From contig OX638293.1 in NCBI GenBank assembly GCA_951812335.1, positions 762,501 to 826,500 of the forward strand: a stretch of 64,000 nucleotides of DNA, written 5' to 3'. Origin of the DNA: Rhodothermales bacterium (GTDB lineage: Bacteria; Bacteroidota; Rhodothermia; Rhodothermales; VXPQ01). The notes under the pieces were generated by a model. That model worked only from the letters and a program-made list of their open reading frames with translations, was not told the DNA's origin and searched no databases. The position numbers and the translations under genes are program-made. This document shows, one piece after another, positions 41,352 to 49,826 of the stretch (the stretch's first letter is position 1; the number at the start of each line of letters is the position of its first letter).

Positions 41352-42958
41352 CGTACGCTTTTCTGATCGAACTGCGGCTCTATTACCGGAACAGGATGGC
41401 CCTGATCTACGGCTATCTTTTCCCGCTGATTTTTCTGGTGGCCTTTCTTGTGCTGTACCGGCACGAACCGGTGCCGCTCGTGAACCACATGGGCGAGTTG
41501 CTTACCGTGACGGCCCTTGGCGGGGCCTGCTTCGGCCTGCCCACGTCCATGGTAGGCGAGCGGGAGCGGGGGATCTGGCGCCGGTACCGGGCGACCCCCG
41601 TTTCCACGCTGCGCCTGGTGCTGACGGCGGTGGCGGCCCGGTATCTGGTCCTGCTTTCCGCCGCCCTTCTTCAGATTGTACCGGCCATACTTCTGGGCAT
41701 GCCGTTTCCCGAGCATATTGCCGGGCTGTGGGTCGCTTTCACGTTCGTGTCCTTCGCCTTTCTCGGGCTGGGCCTGGTCATCGCCATGCTCGCCGACACG
41801 GTGCCGGCCGTACAGGCGCTGGGGCAGTCCATTTTCCTGCCGATGCTGATTATCGGCGGGGTGGCCGTGCGTATCGAAAGCCTGCCCGAATGGGCGCAGC
41901 ATCTGTCCGCTTTCTTTCCCGGCCGCTATGCGGTCGAGGCGATACAGGGTACGGTGAACGGAAGCGGACTGGGCGAAGCAGGCTTCAGCTTGCTGGCCCT
42001 CCTGCTGATCGGGGTCGCCGGATGCTTTGCTTCGGCGAAGATGTTTCGATGGGATACGCGGGAGCGAGGCGGTACGCGGCGCGGCAAGGTATGGGCGGGC
42101 GCTGCCCTCGCGGCATGGGTGCTGGTCGGGGTGCTTGCGGAAGGTACGGGTCGCGCGCTGCCGCATGGACGATTGCCCGCCGACGGCGTAGCGTCCCTGA
42201 CCGATGCGCTTCGTTCCCCCGGCGCAGAGACAAAAAACCTCTCTAACGTATACGGGACGCAAGCGGATTCGGTTACGATTGATTCGGTTACGGTTGCGGA
42301 GCACGCTGCGGATTCTGTCGGCGTTGGAGCAGAGCCGGGGGATTCGCCGCCGGAATCCTCAGGCCCGCAAAGCGACGCCGAAACCGCAGACGCCGTATCC
42401 GGGGAAGCGGTCGAGGCGCCCCCGCCACCTCCGCCGCCCCCGCCCATCGACTACCCCGATTCCTGGGAAGAAGTGACAATGGAGGATATCGACCGGGACA
42501 TCCGGTTCGATGCGCTTCCCTACGATCAGGGGCTGGAGGCTCCGGTCGCCGCGCTGGACGAGCCCATGTATCCGGATATCGAGGAAACAATCCGGTGCGT
42601 CCTCTACGATCTGGAGGTATGGCCGCCGGCCTGGACGGGGGACCCTGTGCAGCGGGCGCGCAATGTGCTGTACGTGGCGGCGGTTCCGGACATGTACCAG
42701 ATGAGCGGGATCGAGCGGTGGGTGCCGCACGCCGTATTCGAGCATCTGGGGAATGCGCATCCCGAAGATGAATTGATCAAGGTGCTCTACTGGATCGCCG
42801 CCAATCCCTACGAAGGGGAGGTTTCCGCCGCAAGCAGGCTTACGGATATGTGCCTGCGGATCGGCGGCCCCGACGACACGCTCATGCTGCAGCAGCGGAC
42901 CGGGTGGTACGCGGCCAAGCTGCTGGGCCGGATCACCGGGCATATCGAGGTGAGGTAA
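41348..42958 (+). CDS. ABC-2 type permease with unusual C-terminal domain
   Basis: 536 residues. Residues 1-235 form an ABC-2 permease with six predicted membrane segments (IYGYLFPLIFLVAFLVLY, the ERERGIWRRYRATPVS loop, ALGQSIFLPMLIIGG). About 260 further residues follow: another hydrophobic segment (VWAGAALAAWVLVGVLA), a linker ending in a run of about ten Pro, and a domain of roughly 160 residues (IDYPDSWEEVTMEDIDRDIR to the end) with no recognised family. Standard ABC-2 permeases end after about 250 residues, so this is a fusion; the tail may bind substrate or an envelope partner. The last 46 bp are repeated at 46089-46134. Confidence 0.8.
   Translation: MTYAFLIELRLYYRNRMALIYGYLFPLIFLVAFLVLYRHEPVPLVNHMGELLTVTALGGACFGLPTSMVGERERGIWRRYRATPVSTLRLVLTAVAARYLVLLSAALLQIVPAILLGMPFPEHIAGLWVAFTFVSFAFLGLGLVIAMLADTVPAVQALGQSIFLPMLIIGGVAVRIESLPEWAQHLSAFFPGRYAVEAIQGTVNGSGLGEAGFSLLALLLIGVAGCFASAKMFRWDTRERGGTRRGKVWAGAALAAWVLVGVLAEGTGRALPHGRLPADGVASLTDALRSPGAETKNLSNVYGTQADSVTIDSVTVAEHAADSVGVGAEPGDSPPESSGPQSDAETADAVSGEAVEAPPPPPPPPPIDYPDSWEEVTMEDIDRDIRFDALPYDQGLEAPVAALDEPMYPDIEETIRCVLYDLEVWPPAWTGDPVQRARNVLYVAAVPDMYQMSGIERWVPHAVFEHLGNAHPEDELIKVLYWIAANPYEGEVSAASRLTDMCLRIGGPDDTLMLQQRTGWYAAKLLGRITGHIEVR
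42912..42957 (+). repeat. 46-bp direct repeat, left copy (3' end of the permease gene)
   Basis: The final 46 bp of the permease gene, beginning CGGCCAAGCTGCTGGGCCGG and ending TGAGGTA, recur without a mismatch at 46089-46134. The two copies bracket the subtilase gene. Confidence 0.85.
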
Positions 42959-42993
42959 GCAATTTTGTCCGGTGCGTTTCGTTTCTTTTATTT

Positions 42994-43013
42994 AGGGATA
43001 CTCTGATTAAGCC
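42994..43013. repeat. Half-copy of the dispersed element (E7)
   Basis: AGGGATACTCTGATTAAGCC is the left arm of the element, 49 bp upstream of the subtilase start. No right arm is seen. Confidence 0.6.
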
Positions 43014-43062
43014 TCTTCCGTCTCATTTTTTCCGGCACGCTCCATCCGATATACCCCGAACA

Positions 43063-46059
43063 ATGAACACACTGTCTTCTTTTTGGGGGCAGCGGGCGCG
43101 CCTGTTTTGCATTCGGCGGGCCCTGCTTTTGACCTTGGCCGGGTTCCTGACTGTGCCTTTGGCCCTGGCACAGGAACAGCCGGCTTATGAGCCTCATGTC
43201 GTCATCGTGCAGTTTGAGCCAGGCATTGTCATTGGGGAAGGGGTTTCCAAGACAGGCTTGCAGGTTTTTGACCGCATGGTTTCCGGATACGGCGTGCACA
43301 TGATCGAGCGCATGTTTCCGTTTCTGGATCACGTGCAGCCCACACCCGAGACCGCGCGGAATCTCGCAGCGCTTCGCCGCACCTACTATGTCCGGTACAG
43401 CGCCGACGATGATCCCGGAGACGTAGCGAAGGCCCTGATGGCTTCGCCTGGCGTGACCTATGCCGAGACGCATGCCGTGCCTGTACTGGCCAACCGCCTT
43501 ACGGGGCCTGACGTTACCGTAGAGCCCGATGATTCTTTATTCAGTGACCAGACGTATCTCAGGCATATGCGTCTGCCCGAAGCCTGGGACATTGTCAAGG
43601 GAGAAGACGGCAACCCGCCCGTGGTTATCGCCATAACGGACACCGGCGGAGATTGGCGACACGAGGATCTTCTTGCGAATGTGTGGACCAATGCAAATGA
43701 GATTCCGGACAACGGCATAGACGACGATAACAACGGGTTCATTGACGATGTGCATGGGGTGAATCTGAGCAATGGAGATGACGCCGATAACGACCCGTAT
43801 ACTCCGGGTAACACCCATGGTACGCACGTCGCAGGTGTAGCCAGTGCCGTGACCGACAATAGCACCGGTGTTGCCGGAGCAGCGTGGAATGCCCGGCTCA
43901 TGCATATTCACGGCTACTACCGAGGCATCCTGTATGCTGCCGCCAACGGCGCCGACATCATAAATACAAGTTGGGTTACGTCAGGGTCGAGTAAAACTTC
44001 AACGCAAGCCCTCGACCTCGCAACGGACATGGGCGCTCTTGTGGTAGCAGGGGCAGCCAATAGTGCCAGGAATATCGACGACTTCGCAAACTATCCTTAC
44101 GGGCATCCTCGCGTTCTTGCTGTCGGCGCCACGGCCAAAGATTCACGCAGAAAGGCGGGATTTTCAAATTACGGAAAGGGGGTCGATGTCTTTGCCCCTG
44201 GTGAAGACATCATTACTACAGCACCGGAGGGCGAATACGCGCTTTCCATAGACGGCACGTCATTTGCATCTCCTCTGGTTAGTGGGGTGGCCGCATTGGT
44301 GAAGACCCGGTATCCGGACATTTCGCCGGATGCATTGCGGGAGCAAATTCGTCTTTCGAGCGAGAATATGGACGCGGAGAATCCGGGTTATGCAGGACTT
44401 TTGGGACGCGGGTATGTCCATGCCGAGGCGGCTCTGCAAACGCCTGAGCTACCAGCCATTCGTGTCAAGCGGTGGTCATGGACGGATTCCGACGGCGACA
44501 AAGAAATTACCTCAGGGGAGGAGGTGACCATCACGGCTACGATGGTCAATTACCTGACCGATGCCCGGCAGCTGAGCGTAGGTCTGACGACGGCCCAATC
44601 GTATCCGTATATAGATATACCAACGGCCGAGCAAACGGTAGGCCGCCTGGCTCGTGGCGATTCCACCGAGGTTACGTTGCGGTTCACGGTAGCCCCCGAT
44701 GCGCCCGTAAACAGTAGGGTGCGATTCTATACCCGTATTCGGGACGGAGCATTCGTAGACGAGCCCGACCAATTCGCATTTGGCGTAAACAGGAATCTCG
44801 ATGTGGTGCACGCCGCACTCAGTGCGCTGTACGTGTCCACGAACGGCAACCTCTGGGATAACAATTCCGACTGGGATATCACTACGGTTCCCTCGCTGAG
44901 TCGGTTGTCCCGGTGGCATGGGGTCTCGGTCTATCTGGGTTTGATGGACGGTCTCAGTTTGTCGGGCAACAATCTAACGGGGATATTACCGATTGATCTT
45001 GGCGATCTCTCCAGTCTCAGGCTACTGAAACTTGGGAAGAATTCACTTACCGGGGAGATTCCGAGCACCCTCGACAACCTCTCGCAATTGCGAGAACTGG
45101 ATCTGAAGGATAATTTTCTTACCGGGGCGATACCCATTGCACTGGGCGGTCTTCCACGATTGCAACGACTGGATTTGTCGGGCAATACCCTTTCGTGGGC
45201 AATTCCCGGGGAATTGGGCAATCTCTCGCAAATGCAACGGCTGGATTTGTCGGACAATTTCCTTACCGGTACGATCCCCAGCGAATTGGGCAATCTCTCG
45301 AAATTGCAATGGCTGTATCTGCAGGGCAACGCTTTGACGGGCAGGCTGCCGAGGAGTCTTATGCGACTGGAGAATCTGCAGAGGTTGAATTTTGGCGACC
45401 AGGACCTATGCGCGCCAGCGGACGATGCATTCCAGGCATGGCTCGGCAGCATTTCGAAGACAAGCGGTCCCACTTGTAGCGGGATCCATTTTGCAGACAA
45501 CGTGCCAGACCAATCCTTTACACGTGCGCAGCCAATCGCCCCGATCGTCTTGCCCGAAGCTATTGGGGGCGCATCGCGAGTTGACTATACGTTGACGCCC
45601 GCACTGCCGGAAGCGCTGACCTTTGACAAGGCTAACCGCACTATCAGCGGGAAGCCGACGTCGGCCATGTCGGCCACACCCTATACGTACAAGGCCACCG
45701 ATGCGAACGGAGCCACTGACAGGCTGACCTTTAGCATCGAGGTGATTTTTCCGGACAATGCTGAGAATGAATCGTTGCCGCAAGCGTTTGCCCTGCACGG
45801 CAACTATCCCAATCCCTTCCGGCATTCCACGCGGCTGATATTTGATCTTCCGTGGCCCGCCCGTGTGACGGTTGAAGTGATGGATGTGGTGGGCCGGCGC
45901 GTATTGACGGTCCCTTCGGTTGATTTGGCATCCGGACGGCAGCGCGGCATAGACCTGAGCGGAGCTTCGCTGTCCTCGGGGCTATACCTGTACCGGGTGC
46001 ATGCGTCATCGCCGAAAGGCAGTGTGGTGCAGGTGGGGCGCTTCGTGCGTATCCGATAA
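43063..46059 (+). CDS. Secreted subtilisin-like protease with leucine-rich repeats and T9SS-type tail
   Basis: 998 residues. A signal peptide ends near LALAQEQ. The S8 catalytic residues are Asp (VIAITDTGGDWRHEDL), His (NTHGTHVAGVASAV) and Ser (DGTSFASPLVSGVAALVK). After the catalytic domain come a beta-rich region, five or six plant-like leucine-rich repeats (LDLSDNFLTGTIPSELGNLS), an Ig-like putative domain (about 815-905) and a C-terminal NYPNPFRHSTRLIFDLP...GLYLYRV tail as used for type IX secretion sorting. It should be secreted or displayed and digest proteins; the repeats may bind a partner. The gene lies between two copies of a 46-bp repeat. Confidence 0.9.
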   Translation: MNTLSSFWGQRARLFCIRRALLLTLAGFLTVPLALAQEQPAYEPHVVIVQFEPGIVIGEGVSKTGLQVFDRMVSGYGVHMIERMFPFLDHVQPTPETARNLAALRRTYYVRYSADDDPGDVAKALMASPGVTYAETHAVPVLANRLTGPDVTVEPDDSLFSDQTYLRHMRLPEAWDIVKGEDGNPPVVIAITDTGGDWRHEDLLANVWTNANEIPDNGIDDDNNGFIDDVHGVNLSNGDDADNDPYTPGNTHGTHVAGVASAVTDNSTGVAGAAWNARLMHIHGYYRGILYAAANGADIINTSWVTSGSSKTSTQALDLATDMGALVVAGAANSARNIDDFANYPYGHPRVLAVGATAKDSRRKAGFSNYGKGVDVFAPGEDIITTAPEGEYALSIDGTSFASPLVSGVAALVKTRYPDISPDALREQIRLSSENMDAENPGYAGLLGRGYVHAEAALQTPELPAIRVKRWSWTDSDGDKEITSGEEVTITATMVNYLTDARQLSVGLTTAQSYPYIDIPTAEQTVGRLARGDSTEVTLRFTVAPDAPVNSRVRFYTRIRDGAFVDEPDQFAFGVNRNLDVVHAALSALYVSTNGNLWDNNSDWDITTVPSLSRLSRWHGVSVYLGLMDGLSLSGNNLTGILPIDLGDLSSLRLLKLGKNSLTGEIPSTLDNLSQLRELDLKDNFLTGAIPIALGGLPRLQRLDLSGNTLSWAIPGELGNLSQMQRLDLSDNFLTGTIPSELGNLSKLQWLYLQGNALTGRLPRSLMRLENLQRLNFGDQDLCAPADDAFQAWLGSISKTSGPTCSGIHFADNVPDQSFTRAQPIAPIVLPEAIGGASRVDYTLTPALPEALTFDKANRTISGKPTSAMSATPYTYKATDANGATDRLTFSIEVIFPDNAENESLPQAFALHGNYPNPFRHSTRLIFDLPWPARVTVEVMDVVGRRVLTVPSVDLASGRQRGIDLSGASLSSGLYLYRVHASSPKGSVVQVGRFVRIR

Positions 46060-46088
46060 AAGAGCTGGGGCTATGCGGATAGGGTGAC

Positions 46089-46134
46089 CGGCCAAGCTGC
46101 TGGGCCGGATCACCGGGCATATCGAGGTGAGGTA
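46089..46134 (+). repeat. 46-bp direct repeat, right copy
   Basis: Exact copy of the 3' end of the ABC permease gene (42912-42957), now 30 bp after the subtilase stop and not part of any complete gene. It is followed at once by IS3-like debris. Confidence 0.85.
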
Positions 46135-46255
46135 GGGCTTCCCGCAGATATTCAGCACCGACCAGGTGGGCGCGGTTTACCTCACAGGCATTCACAAACG
46201 TGTTCGAGCCGCCCGGCGTGGGCATCTCGATGGATCGCGAGGCCTGTTGGCTGCA
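46135..46255 (+). mobile_element. Degenerate IS3-family OrfB relic
   Basis: CAGATATTCAGCACCGACCA reads as QIFSTDQ, the usual second-Asp motif of IS3 OrfB; later GTGGGCATCTCGATGGATCG reads GISMD in another frame. Several frameshifts separate the pieces. The rest of the gap to 46368 shows no gene. Confidence 0.5.
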
Positions 46256-46368
46256 CTCCCCATTTTTAGCATTGCCTGGCCGGAAATCCGTCCGGAAAAT
46301 AATATTTTAGTCCTTCCTGCATCCCTCACAAAAAACTCCCGCTTTTCGAGACCTGCCCGCACAACGAC

Positions 46369-47835
46369 ATGCATCGCCTCTTTTTGCGCCTCGGCGTTTT
46401 CGCTTTCCTTGCCGTCTCCGCCGCGGCATGTACGGTAGATACGGCTCCGGACGCTTCCGCCCCTAACATCCTGTTTCTTTTCGCCGACGATCTACAGGCC
46501 GACGCCATCGGTGCGTACGGCAACGGATATATCCGTACCCCGAACCTGGATCGCCTCATTGAGGATGGGTACTCGTTCCGGCGAGCCTACAACATGGGCG
46601 CCCACCACGGGGCCGTCTGTGCGCCCAGCCGGGCGATGCTGATGAGCGGGCGCAGCCTGTTCCGCGTCTACGACAATCTGGATTCCGTGCGCACATTCCC
46701 GGAAATCCTCCAGGAAGCGAATTACCGGACCTTCGGCACGGGCAAATGGCACCAGAGCCGGTCGTCGTTCGCACGCAGTTTCGGGGAGGGGAATGCCGTG
46801 TTCTTTGGCGGGATGGCCGATCATTTCAACGTACCGCTGGAGCATCTGCAGGAGGACGGCAGCTTCACGGAGCCTGTCCTGCAGAGCTTTTCCACGACGC
46901 GGTTCGCCGATGCGGCCGTGGATTTTCTGAAGGATTACGGCGCCTCGGATCGGGATAGTCCCTTCCTGGTCTATGTGTCCTTCACCGTACCCCACGATCC
47001 CCGGACGCCGCCTGCCAGCCATGCGGCGGACTATGCGGGGACGGGGATGCCGCTGCCCCCCAATTTCCTGCCGGCCCATCCGTTTCATATCGGGCGGATG
47101 ACTGTCCGGGACGAGGTGCTTGCGGGATGGCCCCGGCGCCCGGACGTGATACGCGACCAGCTTGCCGAGTACTACGGGCTGATTACACACATGGACGAGG
47201 AAATCGCCCGGATCCTGAGCGAACTGAAGGAACAGGGCCTTACCGAAAACACCGTCATCGTATTTGCGTCCGATCACGGCCTCGCGGTGGGGCGCCACGG
47301 CCTGCTCGGCAAACAGAACCTGTACGAGCACAGTGCAAAGACCCCACTTGTCGTGCAGGGCCCCGGTATTCCGCAGGGAGAAACCGACGCACTCGTGTAT
47401 TTGCACGATTTGTTCGCGACCGTGCTGGGGATGGCCGGCGTCGAAGCGCCCGCCGGGGGGGATGCGCGGGATTTGTCCGCATTATGGAAGGGGGAGGATG
47501 CGTCTGCGCGGGATCGTCTTTTTCTGGCCTACGAGGATCTGCACCGGTCCGTGGTGGAAGATCGATGGAAGCTGATCCGCTATCCCAAAATCCACTATAC
47601 GCAGCTTTTCGACCTGCACGCGGACCCGTACGAACTGCGCAATCTTGCGGGCGATCCGGCGTACGCCGAGGAGCAGGCGCGCCTGATGGCGCTTCTCGAA
47701 GCTGCGCAACAGGAGTTCGGCGACCCGCACCCTCTGACTTCCGAAACCCGCATGCCGATGGAGTTCGACTACTCGGATATCGTCCGCACCCCGGACCGGC
47801 ATCAGCCCGAAGAAGTGGTGCAGAAATATTTTTGA
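46369..47835 (+). CDS. Lipoprotein sulfatase (S1 family)
   Basis: 488 residues with a lipoprotein-like signal (SAAAC lipobox near residue 21). Motifs: NILFLFADDLQADAIGAYGN, VCAPSRAMLMSGR (formylglycine Cys), GKWHQSR, and FASDHGLAVGRHGLLGKQNL. The last motif and overall length resemble iduronate-2-sulfatase or choline-sulfatase-like S1 groups; exact substrate unknown. It is the fifth intact sulfatase of the window and lies behind the repeat and IS debris. Confidence 0.88.
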   Translation: MHRLFLRLGVFAFLAVSAAACTVDTAPDASAPNILFLFADDLQADAIGAYGNGYIRTPNLDRLIEDGYSFRRAYNMGAHHGAVCAPSRAMLMSGRSLFRVYDNLDSVRTFPEILQEANYRTFGTGKWHQSRSSFARSFGEGNAVFFGGMADHFNVPLEHLQEDGSFTEPVLQSFSTTRFADAAVDFLKDYGASDRDSPFLVYVSFTVPHDPRTPPASHAADYAGTGMPLPPNFLPAHPFHIGRMTVRDEVLAGWPRRPDVIRDQLAEYYGLITHMDEEIARILSELKEQGLTENTVIVFASDHGLAVGRHGLLGKQNLYEHSAKTPLVVQGPGIPQGETDALVYLHDLFATVLGMAGVEAPAGGDARDLSALWKGEDASARDRLFLAYEDLHRSVVEDRWKLIRYPKIHYTQLFDLHADPYELRNLAGDPAYAEEQARLMALLEAAQQEFGDPHPLTSETRMPMEFDYSDIVRTPDRHQPEEVVQKYF

Positions 47836-47853
47836 TGGGGAGGTTTTGATATT

Positions 47854-47891
47854 TTGACATCATGACACTATATTTATGACATCATGATGTC
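47854..47891. promoter_or_regulatory. Palindromic operator region upstream of the toxin-antitoxin pair
   Basis: GACATCATGATGTC at 47878-47891 is a perfect 14-bp palindrome, and TTGACATCATGACA at 47854 carries another GACATCATGA half. They lie just before the antitoxin gene, as expected for an autoregulatory binding site. Confidence 0.6.
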
Positions 47892-47920
47892 ACCCCGTAC
47901 GTATCCCGTATACACCCCGT

Positions 47921-48163
47921 ATGTCATCCCGTATTACCCTACGCAATGTCGATCCGGAACTCTCGCGGCGGCTTCGCGCGATCAGCGCAGCCCGCGGCGA
48001 GAGTTTGAACGGCACCGTATTGCGCCTGCTGCGGCGCGCAACGGGGTTGAATATGCGTCGCGAGCGCCTGGAACGGTACGCCACGTGGACCGCCGAAGAT
48101 GTCGAGGAATTCACCGAGGCGCTGCGTGCGCAGCGCAAGGTTGACGAGCGGTACTGGAGATGA
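47921..48163 (+). CDS. Ribbon-helix-helix-type antitoxin (VapB/FitA-like)
   Basis: 80 residues. The N-terminal SSRITLRNVDPELSRRLRAI, then GESLNGTVLRLLRRATG, has the strand-helix-helix pattern of Arc/RHH antitoxins; the C-terminal part would wrap the toxin. Its end overlaps the PIN-domain toxin start (ATGA), the normal layout of VapBC-type modules. It likely represses its own promoter at the palindromes upstream. Confidence 0.8.
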   Translation: MSSRITLRNVDPELSRRLRAISAARGESLNGTVLRLLRRATGLNMRRERLERYATWTAEDVEEFTEALRAQRKVDERYWR

Positions 48164-48570
48164 CCTCGGTGGACCTGCTTGTGCTCGACACCAGCGCCTA
48201 CTCGCATTTGCGAGCCGGGCATACCGGGGTGCTGGACTATGTAGCCGAAGCGGCTATGGTGGCCTTGCCTGTGACCGTGCTTGGGGAACTCGAGGCAGGG
48301 TTCGAATTGGGGCGCCGCACCAGGGAGAATCGGCAAGTGCTGTCCGAATTTCTTGACGAACCCTTTGTCAGCGTATTGGAGGTGACTGCACAAACCGCGT
48401 TGTATTACGCGCGCATATTTGCCGTATTGCGCCGGGCAGGTACCCCCATACCCATTAACGATGTATGGATTGCGGCGGCCACACAGGAGAGCCGTGGGCG
48501 TCTGTTGACGTTCGATCGGGATTATTGTCGCATTGCAACGCTTGACCATATCTTGCTCGACGCATCCTGA
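48160..48570 (+). CDS. PIN-domain ribonuclease toxin (VapC-like)
   Basis: 136 residues with the PIN-domain acidic residues: LLVLDTSAYSHL (Asp), TVLGELEAGF (Glu) and INDVWIAAAT (Asp), plus LLTFDRDY (fourth Asp). VapC toxins cut specific RNAs, often initiator tRNA or rRNA loops; the target here is unknown. It is coupled to the upstream antitoxin by an ATGA overlap. Confidence 0.88.
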   Translation: MTSVDLLVLDTSAYSHLRAGHTGVLDYVAEAAMVALPVTVLGELEAGFELGRRTRENRQVLSEFLDEPFVSVLEVTAQTALYYARIFAVLRRAGTPIPINDVWIAAATQESRGRLLTFDRDYCRIATLDHILLDAS

Positions 48571-48607
48571 CCCGGTTCAGATTTACAGATCACCCATCCT
48601 CGGTCTC

Positions 48608-49531
48608 ATGCACCCCCATGCCGGTCCGTTTACCGTTTTCCTCGTGCACACGCTTCTCGCCGCCCTGTGCGTGACGGCGCCGGGATGCATCCAACAGGAT
48701 CAGCACATGCGCCCCTCTTCCGAGGTCCTGCAAGCAGAGATCGAATCGTTCGTTTCCGCCTGGCCGCAGGCGGAAATTGCCGTGGCGCTGATCGATCCGG
48801 AAACCGATACGCACCTTTCGATACAGGGGGACCGGGTTTTTCATGCCGCAAGCACTATGAAGGTACCCGTGCTGATCGAAGTATACCGGCAGGCCGCGGC
48901 GGGCCGTTTTTCTCTCGACGATTCCCTGCGGGTCGAAAACGATTTCACGTCTATCGTGGACGGGTCGCCGTTCCGCATCGGGGACGACTCGGACGACGCG
49001 CTCTACGAACATCTCGGACGCTCGCTGCCGATTCGCGATCTTGCCGAGCGTATGATCACGGTCTCTTCGAACCTTGCCACGAACCTGATCATTGAACTGG
49101 TGCAGGCCGATTCGGTGCAGCGCGCGATGGAAGGCATGGGAACGCGGACGATGCGCGTGCTGCGCGGAGTGGAGGACATCAAGGCGTTCGAACAGGGGCT
49201 GAATAATACGGCCACCGCTTCGGATCTCGCCGTGCTGCTCGACGCCATACGCCGCAACGAGGCGGTTTCGCCCGAAGCCAGCGAGGCGATGAGGGATATC
49301 CTGCTGGATCAGGAATTCAACGAGATGATTCCGGCGGGACTGCCGGGCACGGCGCGGGTTGCCCACAAGACGGGCTGGATTACGGGCATTACCCATGACG
49401 CGGCGATCGTCTTCCCGGAGAATGCGCCGTCGTACGTGCTGGTCATTCTGACGGAAGGATTCGACGACCACGCCACAGCCTCGCAGGTCGGGGCCGGGAT
49501 CGCCAGGATTGTGCACGAGGCGGTGCGGTGA
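48608..49531 (+). CDS. Class A beta-lactamase-like serine hydrolase (lipoprotein)
   Basis: 307 residues from ATG 48608. The signal has a possible lipobox (TAPGC). Active-site motifs: ASTMK (S-x-x-K), VSSN (S-x-N) and HKTGWI (KTG). These fit class A beta-lactamase-fold enzymes; the environmental subgroup may hydrolyse beta-lactams or act on cell-wall peptides. The usual Glu166 loop could not be placed with confidence. It stands alone between the toxin-antitoxin pair and the tRNA. Confidence 0.82.
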   Translation: MHPHAGPFTVFLVHTLLAALCVTAPGCIQQDQHMRPSSEVLQAEIESFVSAWPQAEIAVALIDPETDTHLSIQGDRVFHAASTMKVPVLIEVYRQAAAGRFSLDDSLRVENDFTSIVDGSPFRIGDDSDDALYEHLGRSLPIRDLAERMITVSSNLATNLIIELVQADSVQRAMEGMGTRTMRVLRGVEDIKAFEQGLNNTATASDLAVLLDAIRRNEAVSPEASEAMRDILLDQEFNEMIPAGLPGTARVAHKTGWITGITHDAAIVFPENAPSYVLVILTEGFDDHATASQVGAGIARIVHEAVR

Positions 49532-49539
49532 GCCCTCTG

Positions 49540-49612
49540 CTGCCCTGCCAGGATTCGAACCTGGAACCCCCTGATCCAGAGTCAGGTGCTCTGCCAATTG
49601 AGCTACAGGGCA
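49540..49612 (-). tRNA. tRNA-Gln (anticodon CTG)
   Basis: The minus strand folds as a 73-nt tRNA: acceptor stem TGCCCTG/CAGGGCA, D-arm TAGCTCAATTGGCAGAGCA, anticodon stem CCTGA/TCAGG with loop CTCTGGA (anticodon CTG, reading CAG), and T-arm with GGTTCGAATCC. The CCA end is not encoded. Confidence 0.95.
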
Positions 49613-49826
49613 GGGTGTGGTCTTGCGGACCTGTTACTACGGGTTGGGCAGGCGCGCGCACCTGCCGGAGTATAATACGGTGCGTCCCATCGCATCCTGC
49701 GCCACGACCTGCAATTTCTCATGCGTCAATGCTTCCGCTCCCCTGCGGTTCCGTTTCACCCGTATATTCAACCATATCGTGTCTCATGACAAGAGCTAGC
49801 CGGTTGCGCAACGAATCCGAAGCGAT

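Noticed and set aside
49613-49826. FMN riboswitch upstream of ribD
   Set aside because: The conserved RFN sequence blocks could not be found in the 215 bp between the tRNA and ribD.
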